A program made the translations under genes and the position numbers. DNA of 64,000 nucleotides from Apostichopus japonicus (Eukaryota; Echinodermata; Holothuroidea; Aspidochirotida; Stichopodidae): the NCBI RefSeq assembly GCF_037975245.1, contig NC_092576.1, forward strand, positions 38,153,111-38,217,110, given 5' to 3'. This document shows positions 1 through 15,640 of this stretch, in pieces; within the stretch, counting starts at the first letter, position 1, and the number at the start of each line of letters is the position of its first letter. The notes beneath the pieces were generated by a model that did no database searches, was not told the DNA's origin, and saw nothing but the letters and a program-made list of their open reading frames with translations.

Positions 1-63
1 GTATTTAGGAATGTAACAAAGAAAGTAAAATTCACACCGTAGCTTCGTATTTCCTTTCTGTAG

Positions 64-266
64 ATTCCTATATACTGCGTGAATTTGGCAAACGCTTTCA
101 TAGAGCTCAATGGATATGGGAATATTATGCTCTGGTCTATCTTTACCAATCCTCACATCACTGGAGATACTGGATATACAGACAGAGAAATGCAGGAACA
201 TAAGTAAAAAGAAGTGAATGCAACGTTAGAGTACATACAGTATTGCCCAAGATTCAAGCATTTGAT
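64..266 (+). pseudogene. relic of the NLR LRR-like exon (copy 1)
   Basis: A pyrimidine-rich acceptor ends at base 63, and the following bases read IPIYCVNL, matching the start of the intact exon at 11847 (IPVCDLML) and the broken copy at 18569 (IPIYSVDL). Similarity continues through the phrases for GNI, the TNPHIT segment and the ACAGACAGAG stretch. It ends at AGATTCAAG close to a donor-like GT at 267. The frame is not kept: an in-frame TAA appears near 207 and several codons diverge. I read it as a dead copy of exon 3 of the NLR gene, perhaps the 3' part of an upstream tandem paralogue that lies outside the window. Confidence 0.6.
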
Positions 267-3922
<3,656 letters not shown>

Positions 3923-4013
3923 ATGCCAGGTAAAAAGAAAGCCGTGCGGAGAAAGAAACATCTCACTCACAAAGGAACGGCCTCAGCCTCACAGTCAGCA
4001 CTCACTTTAGCAG
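3923..4013 (+). CDS. NLR gene exon 1 (basic N-terminus)
   Basis: ATG at 3923 opens a 30-codon frame beginning MPGKKKAVRRKKH, a strongly basic stretch that could be a nuclear localisation signal. It ends in a Ser/Thr/Ala-rich tail at a good donor (G then GTAAGT at 4014). It leaves one base of a split codon; the NACHT exon supplies exactly two bases before its frame starts, so the two join without any other exon. No signal peptide and no CARD or death domain are seen. Alternatives are that another N-terminal exon is used in some transcripts, or that this short frame is chance; the matching phase and strong donor argue for it. Confidence 0.5.
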
Positions 4014-5285
4014 GTAAGTAACACATTCAATATATTATCATATTCTTTACCATGCGCATTGTACAACGGGGCAAAACAACATGGATGGAAAAGTGCAATT
4101 ACTCTAACAAACACCTCATTCCGAATTATCAATATAACTACTGTCATTGCTGTTCTTACAGTTGAGACGAATTCAATGTAACTTTGAAGACACAGACTCA
4201 ATCAGCATGTTTGGTTACATTGTCAAGCATAACACCACTATATAGTTCAGTTTGGAAGATATCCCGATTGAAAGTAGTGTTTGAGAGCTGTCACTTTAAA
4301 CATTTGTAATATCAAAGCCAATATGATCTGAATCCGTTTATTTCTCTAGAAAAAAACATTGATGGTGAGTTATCTCTTAAAATGGATTAAATGTTTCTTG
4401 AAAGTTTCTCTTGACAGCTTTCTATGTCACATAGCCTAATGGTAGTGTCTTGGCTTGAATCTCATTTAGCTTATATGAACTGCTTCCCTTGGGTAAGATA
4501 TTGGTCCAAGTTGTAAATAACATGAAAGGACAGAAACATCGGAACATATAAAAGACATACGAAACGACTGATGTTCTTACCGACATTAGTCCTCCCACCC
4601 AATCCCCCCCCCCTTCTAACGTTTTGGTATAATTACATATAATAGAAACAATTACAGCTTTTGTAAGTGACATTAATGAAATCGTTTGAAGACAATTGAA
4701 AATAAAAACCCTTGATTGCTAAGTACGTGTCATTAGAAGAAAAATAAAATATTCAAGCTTCATTGAGTTATTACAACTACTCAGTAAAACCAAACATATG
4801 AGTCATCGGTATGTTGTAACAGACCGTATCTTTGGTCTATGATAACTGAATGCATCACACAAGTATTCAAATAAAGTATATGTCATAACCTGACCTACAG
4901 TAAAACAAAGCAATGAAACATGTCTTATCTGGTGTTGAAATGCACTGAGATGTTAGTGAAAGAAATAACGTCTAGCATACTGATGACATAGTTCACCCAG
5001 GAATCTAAATAGCGTTTAAGCAATCGCAACTTCATGTTATGAACAGTTCATCGTGCTAAGAGTATTAATTATCCTATGAGAGTGACCAAAAGATTGTTAA
5101 AGTTGAGTAACATCCAGATGCACTATAAGTATAGTAAACAATATATTATTGATTTTGCTGCAAAATTTGTTATTTATATAACACACACACAATGTATATA
5201 TGCTATGAACACCTTCAGACGTTTCTCAGCATTACCTTTACGTGTTTGTTTTGACTACATTAATGATTTCATATTTTCTTACCAG
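4014..5285. other. NLR intron 1
   Basis: Donor GTAAGT and acceptor TTCTTACCAG. A run of nine Cs lies near 4606. No other gene was recognised inside. Confidence 0.5.
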
Positions 5286-6802
5286 AAAAGAAGTGCATAC
5301 TTCTAGATTCTCTGAAGACTGCTTACAAGAAGCAGTATGACGCATTACAACCGATTCCCTACATAAAGGACAGACTATATTGTGTAGATAAGGTTTTTGT
5401 TGAGGGAGGTATCGAGCACGTCCTAGAAAGTCAGTCCGGAAACTCACAGAAAGAACGTTTGAGCTCGTATAAAGACATTTTCACTGATTCAAGTTCAAGG
5501 TTATATAATAGGCGTATTGTGAAAGGTGAAGCTGGGTATGGTAAATCAACTCTGACCCTCCAGTTAGCGTATGACTGGTGTAATGGTGTCTTTGATTCTC
5601 CTGTCTCTGCAGCGGATGTTTTAATTCTTCTGAAACTTAGACAGTTGGGTAATGTAAGATCAATCTATAAAGCTATCAAAGTGATATTATTGCCGAGTGA
5701 GTTTCGCTTGAATTCCAAAGACATTAAAGATATTCTGCAACGATGCACTACAGTTAAAATAATTCTGGACGGCTTTGACGAATATCCAAATAGAGAAAAA
5801 AGTAATCGAAGTGATATCTGGCGCATCATTAAATCCAAATTGTTCGAAACATTTGATGTAACTTTGACAACTAGGTTTATACCAATAGACTTCAAAAGGT
5901 CATCACCGAAACGACTGGAATTAATTGGGTTTGACGATACAGCGCGTGACCAGTATATTCGCAAGGCTATAACAGGTAAAAATAACATAAATGCTGCTGA
6001 TAAAATCAAGCGAGGATTGCAAGAAAACCCAATCCTTGATGACATTTGTCAAGTACCTCTGTTCTTCGTTACGTTCGCTCACATGACTCATGAACGAGAC
6101 GACTTTCGGAAATTTAAGTCGGTAACAGACTTTTTCGTATACATGTTAAAATGTTTCCATAGTCACACTAGAAACAAGGCATCTGACAACAATGTAGATA
6201 GCTACTATGTCGAATATGAAGTTAATCACGTTGAACTGGATAAAGTAGCATTTGAGGGTCTGAACAGAGAAAACCAGCAGATTACATGGAATAAAAAACA
6301 GCTCCGTCAGAGACTCGGTAAACAGTTTTATGATCTTTATATCCGTGTGGGTATTTTAGTAGAGGAGGAGATACCTGAAGATTCAAACAGAGAAACCTCC
6401 AGCGGGGACATCAAGACCAATACTGAAGTAAGATTCTACCATAAAATATTCTGTGAATGGTATGCGTCGTTCAGGTTGGCGATTGTCACTGCAAATGCAA
6501 ACAATGCGTTTGAACTAGAACAGATTCTAGGTAAGATGGATCCATTTGACCTCCAGTATGTCTTTCGATTCGCATGTGGACTAAGCCGTTCAGCTGCGAG
6601 TAAAATCATCGAATATATGAAAAAGAAAAAGGATTGTGATAAGTTTGCAATCCTCTGCATCTTGGAACAAAATGGAGACATTGAGGAGATCAGGAAGACT
6701 GTTAAAGAGCTCTGTTCTAATTCGGTTATCATCAATAGAGATGACATCAAGCTACTACAGAGGTCTACCGTACAGCTGCTACAGATAGCATCAAGTCATG
6801 AC
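5286..6802 (+). CDS. NLR gene exon 2: NACHT domain
   Basis: One large exon codes for model residues 31-536. It begins with a linker (KKCILLDSLKTAYKKQ, then QPIPYIKDRLY) of the type that precedes NACHT domains in invertebrate NLRs. Walker A is GEAGYGKST at residues 111-119. Walker B is LDGFDEY at 191-197, with the acidic pair expected of NACHT ATPases, and a sensor-like LTTRF follows near residue 227. The rest resembles the winged-helix and helical region after NACHT (PLFFVTFAHM, then FYHKIFCEWYASF). The frame stays open to a stop at 6907, but a strong donor (GAC then GTAAGT at 6803) falls at the same place as in the broken copy ending at 16877, so I end the exon there. A frame beginning at 5459 is a non-ATG start internal to the exon. 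Catalytic residues are intact, so the protein is predicted to bind nucleotide. Confidence 0.9.
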
Positions 6803-8249
6803 GTAAGTATTATCGAGGATATGCATTCGTTACTATTATTTGATTCATCACTGTCTTGTTCAATTGACGAACCTTCTTATATTCATCAGTTCTATGATAG
6901 CAGATGAAATCAAACCACAAATAACACCCTATTAAAGTACTAATAATTTCCATTTCGCATACTACCGGTGCAATAAAATGTAGTATAAGTATAAATAAAA
7001 TGTTATAATGATTGTAATATAGTATGTAGTTTGTTTAGAATTCGTCACTTGTTGGCACTTTTAGCATATTACAGTATTGTTAACGGTTTATGTATGTTAT
7101 ATAATGAAATATGCTTGCTGTGTCGCTATAAGTAATTTATGACTGAATTACATTTTACCCTTCCCACCAAATTCATTGATAATCCATTTGCCTGCTATAA
7201 GATATCTATGTAAGGCTTTTTCTTACGTCTCCGTAATTGTGTAATTAACTTGCACTTTGTAATATTCTCCAAGACAAAAATATAAAAGCATACTGATATT
7301 ATGCCTCGTAAATTGTTAGGCTCTTTATAACACAGTTATAGTAAACATATATTCTTTTTAAAGAAATGATTCATTCGTCTAATTTACATAAACACTGTTT
7401 CATCATCATTTGGTGCTGCTATTTGCCAATTTAAACACTCCCTCTGTCTTTAACATCTATCGCTATTAAGTTGGTGTTTTTAAAAAAATAACCCAGTAAA
7501 TGACTTCATTCCAATTATCTCGATCATATATTTTTTTATCATTTTCAGTGTGCTACGTACTCCTATTACTACTATTAATAATTACTTATATTTGCACACT
7601 GCTTACTTTTCCCCCTGTTATATTTAACTTATATCCCACTCTTTCTATTTACTATTGTCTACTTTGTTTGTTACTATCATTTTTGTTATACTGTTGCCTT
7701 TACGTATTATACTCAACCGAGTTTCTTTTGTATTCCTCCTCAGTGTAATATCTATATTGCATTTTTTTTTTAATTTTAGACTTACTAAATGTATAAGATA
7801 GTGAACCTCAGTATTCTCCCATGAGAAGAATCGTAGGTACTGTGTGGTAAGCAAGTACTTTGCTTGGTCATTTGTGCTACTTAACTAGCTTGTCATTTAA
7901 GGAGGGCGGTATACAAACAAGTACTACAGTTCTTTCTGAAATAATTATTGACGAACACAACTGTTAAAGTAGACTTTCCTGGTATGGTAAGTCACATATT
8001 ACTCCGATGCAACCATTTCCCTTTTCCTTCCAGGGTTTCATGAGCATCCATAGTGGGGTGGGTGCCGGGGTATGGGTGCACAACTTTAAAGATTGGGTGG
8101 GATTTGTAGCTAACCACACTACATAAAAACGTCTCGACAACTGTTAATTCACCAAGGATTGTTTACCCAAATTCTAGAATAAAAACAAAGCGGACAATTA
8201 GTCATTGAATTTTCTATGTAATATTATTTCAATAAAGTGAAGCAGTTTA

Positions 8250-9275
8250 CATAACAGAAATACATTCTCAACTACAACAATATGGCACTTTAAATTAAAA
8301 AAAAAGGAACTATTTCATTAATACCATTATTCAAATGTAAAAGATTCACAATATTAGGGTATTTGCTCTGTTCAATTGCTACCATGGCTAGATTGACCGC
8401 TTTCTTTTATCTGAGTCTGAAACGAACAGTGACACACACTATGTAGTTTAGAATAATAACATTTTCCGGTCAATCTATAAGGCTAATTTTGGGAGTGCGC
8501 CCCCACAAAATATTAACTCTTTCCTCGATCCAAACAGTTGTTGATGTTTCAATTGATCGGATCGGCTACACAGTATTTGGCTTTCATCTCTAGAAGATGA
8601 TATTTCATGTCAGCAGCATTCGTTGGTTACGTTTCTCAATCAGTATCGTAATGCAATACTACATTATTCATAAATATTTGGTTCTCAAAAGGTTAACTCG
8701 AGTAAGTTACGATAACCTATTCACCGCTCAGTAAACTATTCAAAGCATCCAAAAAGCATAACAGAAATGACACTCTAAAAAACAGGGCACTTTAAATGTC
8801 AAATTAGAACTAAAGTTACTATTTCATTAATGCCATGAATATAATGTAAACGAAACACAATTTTTAGGGTATTTGCTCTGTTCAATTGCTACCATGGTTA
8901 TATTGACCCCTTTCTGTTATATGAGTCTGTAAACCAATCAATGACATATATAACGAGGGGTATAAATAGCTGAAACGAACAGTGACGCTCACTATCTACC
9001 ATCGTTCAATCTCTAAGACACATTTTGGGAGTGCGCCCCCAATTTTATCGACTGTTTCCTCGATTCAAACAATGTTGTTTATGTTTGATTTGATCCGATC
9101 AGTATTTGGCTTTCAGCTTTAGTACACGTATCTTCCTGTCAGCATCATTCGTAGGTTACGTTTGTCAATCATTATCTTAATACAGTATTACATTATTACT
9201 AAATATTTTGTTCTCAAAAGGTTAAATCGGACGAATTACGATAACCTATTCACCGCTCAGTAGACTATGCACAGC
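8250..9275. repeat. tandem duplication, two units of about 507 bases
   Basis: Unit 1 (8250-8756) and unit 2 (8757-9275) both start CATAACAGAAA. They share long diverged blocks, for example TTTGCTCTGTTCAATTGC, GGGAGTGCGCCCCC, AGTATTTGGCTTTCA and CGATAACCTATTCACCGCTC. Unit 2 carries extra sequence near 8940-8970. No coding frame is conserved between them, so this looks like a noncoding segmental duplication or two copies of an unrecognised element. Confidence 0.85.
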
Positions 9276-10009
9276 TTATATATAACACCTGTTCAATTGT
9301 TTTAATGTATATATGTATACTTCTACACTACTACAATAATGTACGCAGGTGTTGGTATGTCAGCCATTCAGCCTGCTGCGTCAATGCAGGCACATCGGCC
9401 ATTGCAACATAAATGTGATTTGACTGTGTTGAAAACGGAGCTTTTATTTGGACATACGCAGTTAGGATATGTCAAGTCTAGGCCTAGGCCTATACGTTTA
9501 TCACCGCATTAGGATACAATCCTACTAAAACAATCTTGCTTTCAAGGTAAGTTTAATTATAGTACTGCAAATTGTGTGGACGAGTTCTGAATGGTTAGGC
9601 CTAGACCTAGTAATAGTAACAGGTTTGTTTATTTCTGTCAAGATAGGCTATTACTTTACCACTCGCCGTAAAACATGGCTGTAGGCTGTTTAAATGGCTT
9701 GTGTTAAGGAATATAACTGTTTAGAATAGTTATTAATTCGACACTAATCCGTACGTATAGAGACCGAATAACATATCAGTAGGCCCTAATCCAATCAGAC
9801 ATACTGATAGCTGAGTTAATCCTGGTACTGGTACTACTGGTACTACTGGTAGTGATAATGTATTGGGTCGTGAGGTTACATTGAGATGGGTAGTGGTACA
9901 TGGATTGGGATCATGTCGCTCACTTTTAGCAAATATATTTACTGTAGCAGTTATAATACTGTAACATTGTAACATTTACAGCTGCACAATAGGCTACTAC
10001 TAAAGAATG

Positions 10010-11240
10010 GGCCTACAACAAACATTTTTGAGAGAATATAAAATGCATGGAATTTGTTTTACAATCATACAAAAAAACAAAATATTATCCAATAAACTAG
10101 CGTCTGACTAGAGGTTACGTAAGCGGTTCATACGGGGTTGTGTCGGTTGTATTTGCTCTGCATCTACCAGGTCGGGACGAAACGTTCGTTCTTGCGATTA
10201 CTGTATGTAGGTTGAGGCCTGATTAACCACGCTAATGCTAATGTGATGATCGATGAGTGTACAGAGTAGGGAACGAGAAACGGGGAAAATCATAGAAACT
10301 CTAAATTTTGCAACTATTATGTAATGTCAACACACTATTTTCTAACTTATCTCTTACAATTTTCTCATGCAAGACTGGTACAGAGGAGTGTGGGTTCGTA
10401 CTGTACACCCAGAAAGATATAAAGAGAATTCAAACAAACGAGTGTTTATATGTAATAACCGTTAATGTCAGCAGTAAGGTGTAGCGAATGGGTTATATTA
10501 TCAGGTATAGATCTCCCAGCCGTGACAGTTATTCTTTGTTTGTTATGTAGAGTTTGTTCGGGGAATCTCGAGGAGGCGTGGGGTGGGTTGATAATGCTGT
10601 ATCTTAATGTACAGTAGGCCTAGCTGAAATACTGCTTTAGAGTAGACACGACAAAGATTTAGCCTAACAACAAACATTGTATAGACAAATTCATATGTGT
10701 GGAATGTGTTGGATAATCATTATATGAAATAGCGTTTACGTCACGTTACTTGTTAGCGGTATCCACGGGCGTGTGTCGGTTTACTCCGTATGTGTCGGGA
10801 GGGCATGTTTGTTCTTACTGTATGCAGGTTGAGGCGTTATAAACAGTACATAAGGGATCAAGAACGGTGGGGGGGGGGGGGAGGGTAATAGAAACTTTCA
10901 TTTTTTTTGTAACAAGGCTTGTCAGGTACTATCAACATAAACTTTTCTAACTTACCTTTACTATGTCATCATGCAAGAGTGGTACAAATGAGAAGATTCA
11001 GAGAATTAAAGAAAATACAGTTTAAATGTTGTAAACAATAACTATGTGTCCTGAGGGAACGTACGTTCTTGCGGTTACATTATGTAGATTTAGGCCTCAC
11101 ACCCCTTTACTAGTGTGATGATCGATGAGTGTACAGACGTGATAGTTTTATTTTCAGAAATATTTTTTTTTAACTTTTACGATTTTCTAGTTTATTTCTT
11201 CGTATGTTATTATTCAAGACTGGTACATGGTACAGATAAG
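10010..11240. repeat. degenerate tandem repeat, about three copies
   Basis: Blocks recur in the same order near 10010-10440, 10660-11000 and 11060-11240. These are an ACAACAAACATT segment, a TTCTTRCTGTATGYAGGTTGAGGC-like segment (10192, 10815, 11070) and a CATGCAAGASTGGTACA-like segment (10366, 10970, 11210). The third copy is shortened. The words GTGATGATCGATGAGTGTACAG occur in copies one and three only. No coding signal was seen. Confidence 0.6.
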
Positions 11241-11846
11241 TTTGAGTTTGTAGACCAAGCTATGAGGATAAACATGTTAAAGCAACTGATTTAATTTCCT
11301 TGCTACAAATCATTGATACCAGTTGTAAGATATACCGAATGTGTTTTATTACCACTTGCATTGCTATCACCCAGCCGGCACACGTGTTGTTATGTCTAGA
11401 AAGTATGGTAGGGCGGAATGTGTGTGTGTGTGTGTGTTGGGGGGGGGGGGAGTTGAACGGCAGATGGACAATAGCTTTGCCTAAATGATTAGAGTCGAGA
11501 TCTGCAATCACTAAATATATACTCGAGGCTATTTATATAAGTTTATGGTCGAAACAAACTTTACTTTCCTATGTACTCGCGGTAACTACACATCGGTAGT
11601 GAGTTCAACTCTGTTTTTCAATTTGTTCATTTATTTACTGTATTTGTCATTTTATTTTTTTTTTTCTTCAAAAATAATTCTTCATTAAATTTTGGAGAGA
11701 GACTGTGGGAATTAGTATTGCTTTCCTTTGAATTTCTATAAATAATACCCTGTTCATAGCGGTGAGTACGTACGTTCAATAATATTTACTGTCAATAAAG
11801 TCATGCCGCTAAACTACAGTTTATTATTTTATTTATTTTCCTTCAG

Positions 11847-12055
11847 ATTCCAGTATGTGATCTAATGCTGAAGTGGTCCTTCAGTAAGGTTGATAACAAT
11901 ACCATCATCCTCCAGTCTGGTATTGCTTTACCAAGCCTCTCATCACTGGAGAAGTTATTGGTGAATACAGGAAGAGACAAATCAGAACTTACTGAGGAAG
12001 ACATTGTAGGATTATTGAACTATGTACTGCCGTCTAAGAAATTCAGGAAACTTTG
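11847..12055 (+). CDS. NLR gene exon 3 (LRR-like)
   Basis: The acceptor TTCCTTCAG precedes an open frame starting IPVCDLMLKWSFSK and ending KKFRKL with a split Trp codon before GTAAGT. Length is 209 bases, phase 0 in and 2 out, model residues 537-606. The segment LPSLSSLEKLL has leucine spacing like a leucine-rich repeat. Two further copies of this exon (64-266, 18569-18778) keep the same start and end signals but are broken. That supports this one as the selected, functional version. Confidence 0.72.
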
Positions 12056-14608
12056 GTAAGTAACTTACAGATAGAATGAATATGAGGAGAGGAAAGTCTG
12101 GGAAAATTACAAAAGATTTATGAAAATTATTCAATAATTGAATCCAGTAATGAAAGGAACCGACAAAAGATAATAGACAACAAATAATATCAAAGATGCC
12201 GTCATACAGGAACAGGTTCGTTGAGCCGGGTAAATTGACATTTTACGGTCATCTGAATGCAAAATGTTAGATCATATAACTTTACAGGGATCTTAAAAAG
12301 CTGTAAGAAAATTACCAGCGATCATTGTCATCTAATATCGTTATAGTTGTAAGTTGGGACAAATGGCGGAAATATTGGAATTATTTTCCAATATTCATAG
12401 CCTAAATTGACCTGCAATGTTTTCATTCCATTAAGAATTACACATATATAGTGTACATTAAAATTAACTTGGCGATAGGACCAAAATATTTGTACATCAG
12501 ATACAAATGTAAAGACTTTTTTTCTCTTTGCCTCACATTTTTTTGTAAGCATGTTTTTTTTTTTCTCATAAAGCTGAACAATTACGGTAGGTAACTGCAC
12601 CTAACATGTCTATTTGACAATGTTGAACTAAACGTTAAACACATTTTACTGACATATACGACAAAAAGAAAATGTTTTGTGTTTAATAATTTTATTTTTG
12701 AGGGTGGGGAGGGGGTATGAATATTATAAATCAATTCGAAGACTTCATTAATTTTTTTCAATCGAAATTAAATTAGATGAATAAGTAAATTAGGAAAAAA
12801 AGGTTTTCTCAACAACAAAAAAATCATTGCAGAGTCGTTATACAAGTTACATTGCATATTTTAGTTTCCTGAAAACGCACGGGACCGAATATATTCCCAT
12901 AAACGTATGATGTAATGTAAATATTCTTGTATAGCGCACTACGCACGATGCATATGTGTGCTTTACAGACGTTCTGTAATATATAATACAATATTACATT
13001 ATAAACTACTAAACATAAGATCATAAAACTGATAATAATTACCGGTAAAGCATACAAGTTAAAATCGATATGTCTATAACTTAAAACATGAAAAGAAAAT
13101 TAGCAAGTAAAAGCCAAATGTCTCATAAAAACCAACAAATCCTAAAAACGCAAAATCTTAAAAACCGTCGTACATGAAGTTCAAAAAGATAAGCTCGTTT
13201 ATAAAGCTTTATTTTGTTAATATTTTGTATCGCGTCGCAAGGTGGGGGGGGGGATGGGGTGGGGTGAACTTCCAGTAAGGCTTTTGCGATACGAGATTGT
13301 CCTTTTTTAACAATGCTTGGATTACCGCAACATGTTTTGTAAGCTAGGCTGATTTGATAGTGTATTTGTAGAACGGAGATGCGTATGAGTAGAGTGCAGT
13401 AAATTTTTCAAACAGATATCGCAATATATATTATGACACACCGTGCTTAATTTCAATTCAAATCATGATGTTAATTATGACAAATATAAGTAACAATAAG
13501 AGAAGCATTGACAACCAGTTGTTTCTTTTTTCTTTATACATTTTAGCCATTCCATTTCCTAACAATGTTTAGAGGCAATTACAAGAGTAAAATCCTTAAA
13601 AACAAATCACCCTAAATAATTCAAGAAAGTCATCATTACTAATTACTAGTTGGTTGCCAACAAAATCAGTGAGTCATTGCGTAAATCATGCACACAGTTT
13701 TGGTTCCAATCGTAAATCTTCGTGTGTTGTTCCTTGATGAACAGTTAAAATCAAAAGCCAAAGAAACTCCAAACATCGGAATAATGATTTTGTAGTAATT
13801 TATGACCTAAAAAAGGGTCCTGTTGGGTGTGAAAATATGTAAGAAGATAAACATTAACAATTAAACAAGACGATTTTATTTGTTTTAAATGATTAAATGA
13901 AAGAAAACTATATTGTTAGTTCTTGGCTAACATTGTCGTAAAGCAGAGAGGTACAGGTTTACCGATTGTCAAGGTGACCTTCAGCGGTAAATTTGTTTGA
14001 TGTATTCACGGTAACTAAGATATGTATGAGAAGGTGTACTTTAGCTGTGCAGGTGTTCAACCACGTGACGCATTACAATGTGATCGACAGGTCATATATA
14101 AAGAATACAATGAACATGGTGGAATGTAGACGATGTGCGTGTTGGTAAAGATTATAATGAAAGATGCGTTTTTAGGCGTGATTTAAAGGAGGTGAAGTCT
14201 GAGATTGTGTGAATTTCGGAAGGAAGCCTGAAGTTCCTTAGATCAGGTGCGGCGAAAGAAAAAGGTGCGGGCCACAGTGCTTCTTGTTATTCATGCTGCG
14301 TGGAACGAGAGTAATAGGCTTAGGGCGAAGTGTGCGTTTGGGTACTCGAGGTGTGATCAACTCAGACAGTTAAGAAGGTGCCATTCCGTGCATGCATTTA
14401 AATAAAGTAATTAATATCTTGAATTTGATGCGTTGGTATATTCAATAGAACTCTGTTATCTCAACTGCAAATATTTGCATTTTGTTGATACAATTAATGA
14501 GGTATTCTCTGTTTATTATTATGTTACCTGGCTATAATAAGATCAGCTGATTGTTAGTATTTAAAGAGAAACACAAGATCATTTGGTATATTTATTTTTA
14601 TATCACAG
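12056..14608. other. NLR intron 3
   Basis: GTAAGT donor, TATATCACAG acceptor. There is a G-rich patch at about 13240-13265. Otherwise AT-rich, with nothing recognised. Confidence 0.5.
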
Positions 14609-14685
14609 GTTTACTAACTGCACACTGCCTGCATCTATCAGACCAGAGACAATACCAGAAGAATTAAAAAGACAGAATGTACAAG
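14609..14685 (+). CDS. NLR gene exon 4 (LRR-like)
   Basis: Follows TATATCACAG and is open in the phase left by exon 3: the split codon gives Trp, then FTNCTLPASIRPETIP, then EELKRQNVQ. Length is 77 bases, phase 2 in, 1 out, residues 607-632. The join reads FRKLWFTNCTLPASI, a pattern consistent with a leucine-rich repeat. The donor is GTATGG, weaker than GTAAGT. A second copy of the ACAAGGTATG donor context lies 15 bases downstream (14700-14709) and could give an alternative end. Confidence 0.6.
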
Positions 14686-14715
14686 GTATGGCTATGTGTG
14701 TACAAGGTATGACTA

Positions 14716-15640
14716 AGGACACTGTCACACGTATAAAATTGTATGTTCCGACCATCGTTTCTTAACTATAGTCCGACCATATTAAAATAACTACCTGTAG
14801 CCGTCACACGTACTCACAAGACTTTGTACTATATTCGGACGATCGTTATTCGCGGACGCATGCATTAGTGAGTTAATTATGCTTTTGCAAAGCTATCATG
14901 CGCTGTTGCGTTGGGTCGGTCAAGGGTCACGGATTTGACCATGTTTCGCGGGTTTTTTAGTTGTAAATAGTAGTTAATGGCGATGTAAGCTCAATTTGTC
15001 GTAGCGCTTTCATTGATTCCTATTGACACCGTCTGTCGCTTATACCAGCTCTTTTAATTGTTGACTTTGGTCCTAATCTCCATATGCGTCCGTCCGTATC
15101 CCTCTCTCGCCATCATATCCGAACACTAACTAAACACCTCCTTATTCCTGGCGGTGTTGGCTACTATACTCTGTATCTTCGTCACCCAAAATATATCAAA
15201 TAGTGTCAGGACTTCTTGTTCCTCGCAGGTTTTACCGCGAGTAGTGGCCGTCATTGCGATCTGTCTTGTCGAATTGTCCGTAGTGTTGACTGTTGTGTTG
15301 TTTTGTGGTAGAAACCGTCCGTGTGTATGTACAGTGTGTTGTATGCAATGCAGTGCGGGTTTGTGTTGTTTACATCGTATGTATCTAGGCATGCGTCACT
15401 ATGTCAAGGGATTGAAATCGTGGATTTCCGGCCGAGGTCAGTGTTTACGCTAACACGGATGGTTCTTCCTGCTAATGATGGTTAATTCGGGGCTAACGAT
15501 GCTAATTACCATCTTTAGTGTACGATGGTCAGACGATGGTCAGACCATAGTAGAGAGCGGTCACACGCACACCGTACCATGGTCGGACCATGGTCGGAAC
15601 ATCGTTATGTCTGAAAAAAATGTACGTGTGACCGGGGTCT
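14716..15640. mobile_element. non-autonomous TIR DNA transposon (MITE-like), TA flanked
   Basis: The left end reads AGGACACTGTCACACGTA. The reverse complement of the right end reads AGACCCCGGTCACACGTA, matching at most positions. Both sides then carry subterminal TCCGACCAT words: left at 14753 and 14782, right as a run of ATGGTC(A/G)GAC units at 15525-15600. TA lies immediately outside each end (14714-14715 and 15641-15642). No transposase frame is inside, so it is non-autonomous. The CCGGTCACACGT style of terminus recalls PIF/Harbinger or related elements, but a 2-base TA duplication does not settle the superfamily. Confidence 0.72.

Larger units (their letters stand above)
6803..11846. other. 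NLR intron 2
   Basis: About 5 kb between a GTAAGT donor and a TTCCTTCAG acceptor. It contains the tandem duplications at 8250-9275 and 10010-11240 and several G homopolymers (for example near 10868 and 11439). No coding sequence was recognised. If intron 2 is retained, translation would stop at 6907, giving a receptor without the LRR-like part. Confidence 0.6.

Noticed and set aside
4970-5010. Other CTGATGA occurrences (for example 4978, 16759, 52208) as hammerhead cores
   Set aside because: None has a following GAAA, cleavage triplet and matching stem I at workable spacing.
5665-6045. 126-codon frame on the minus strand within the NACHT exon
   Set aside because: Shadow of the true coding strand, which carries intact Walker motifs.
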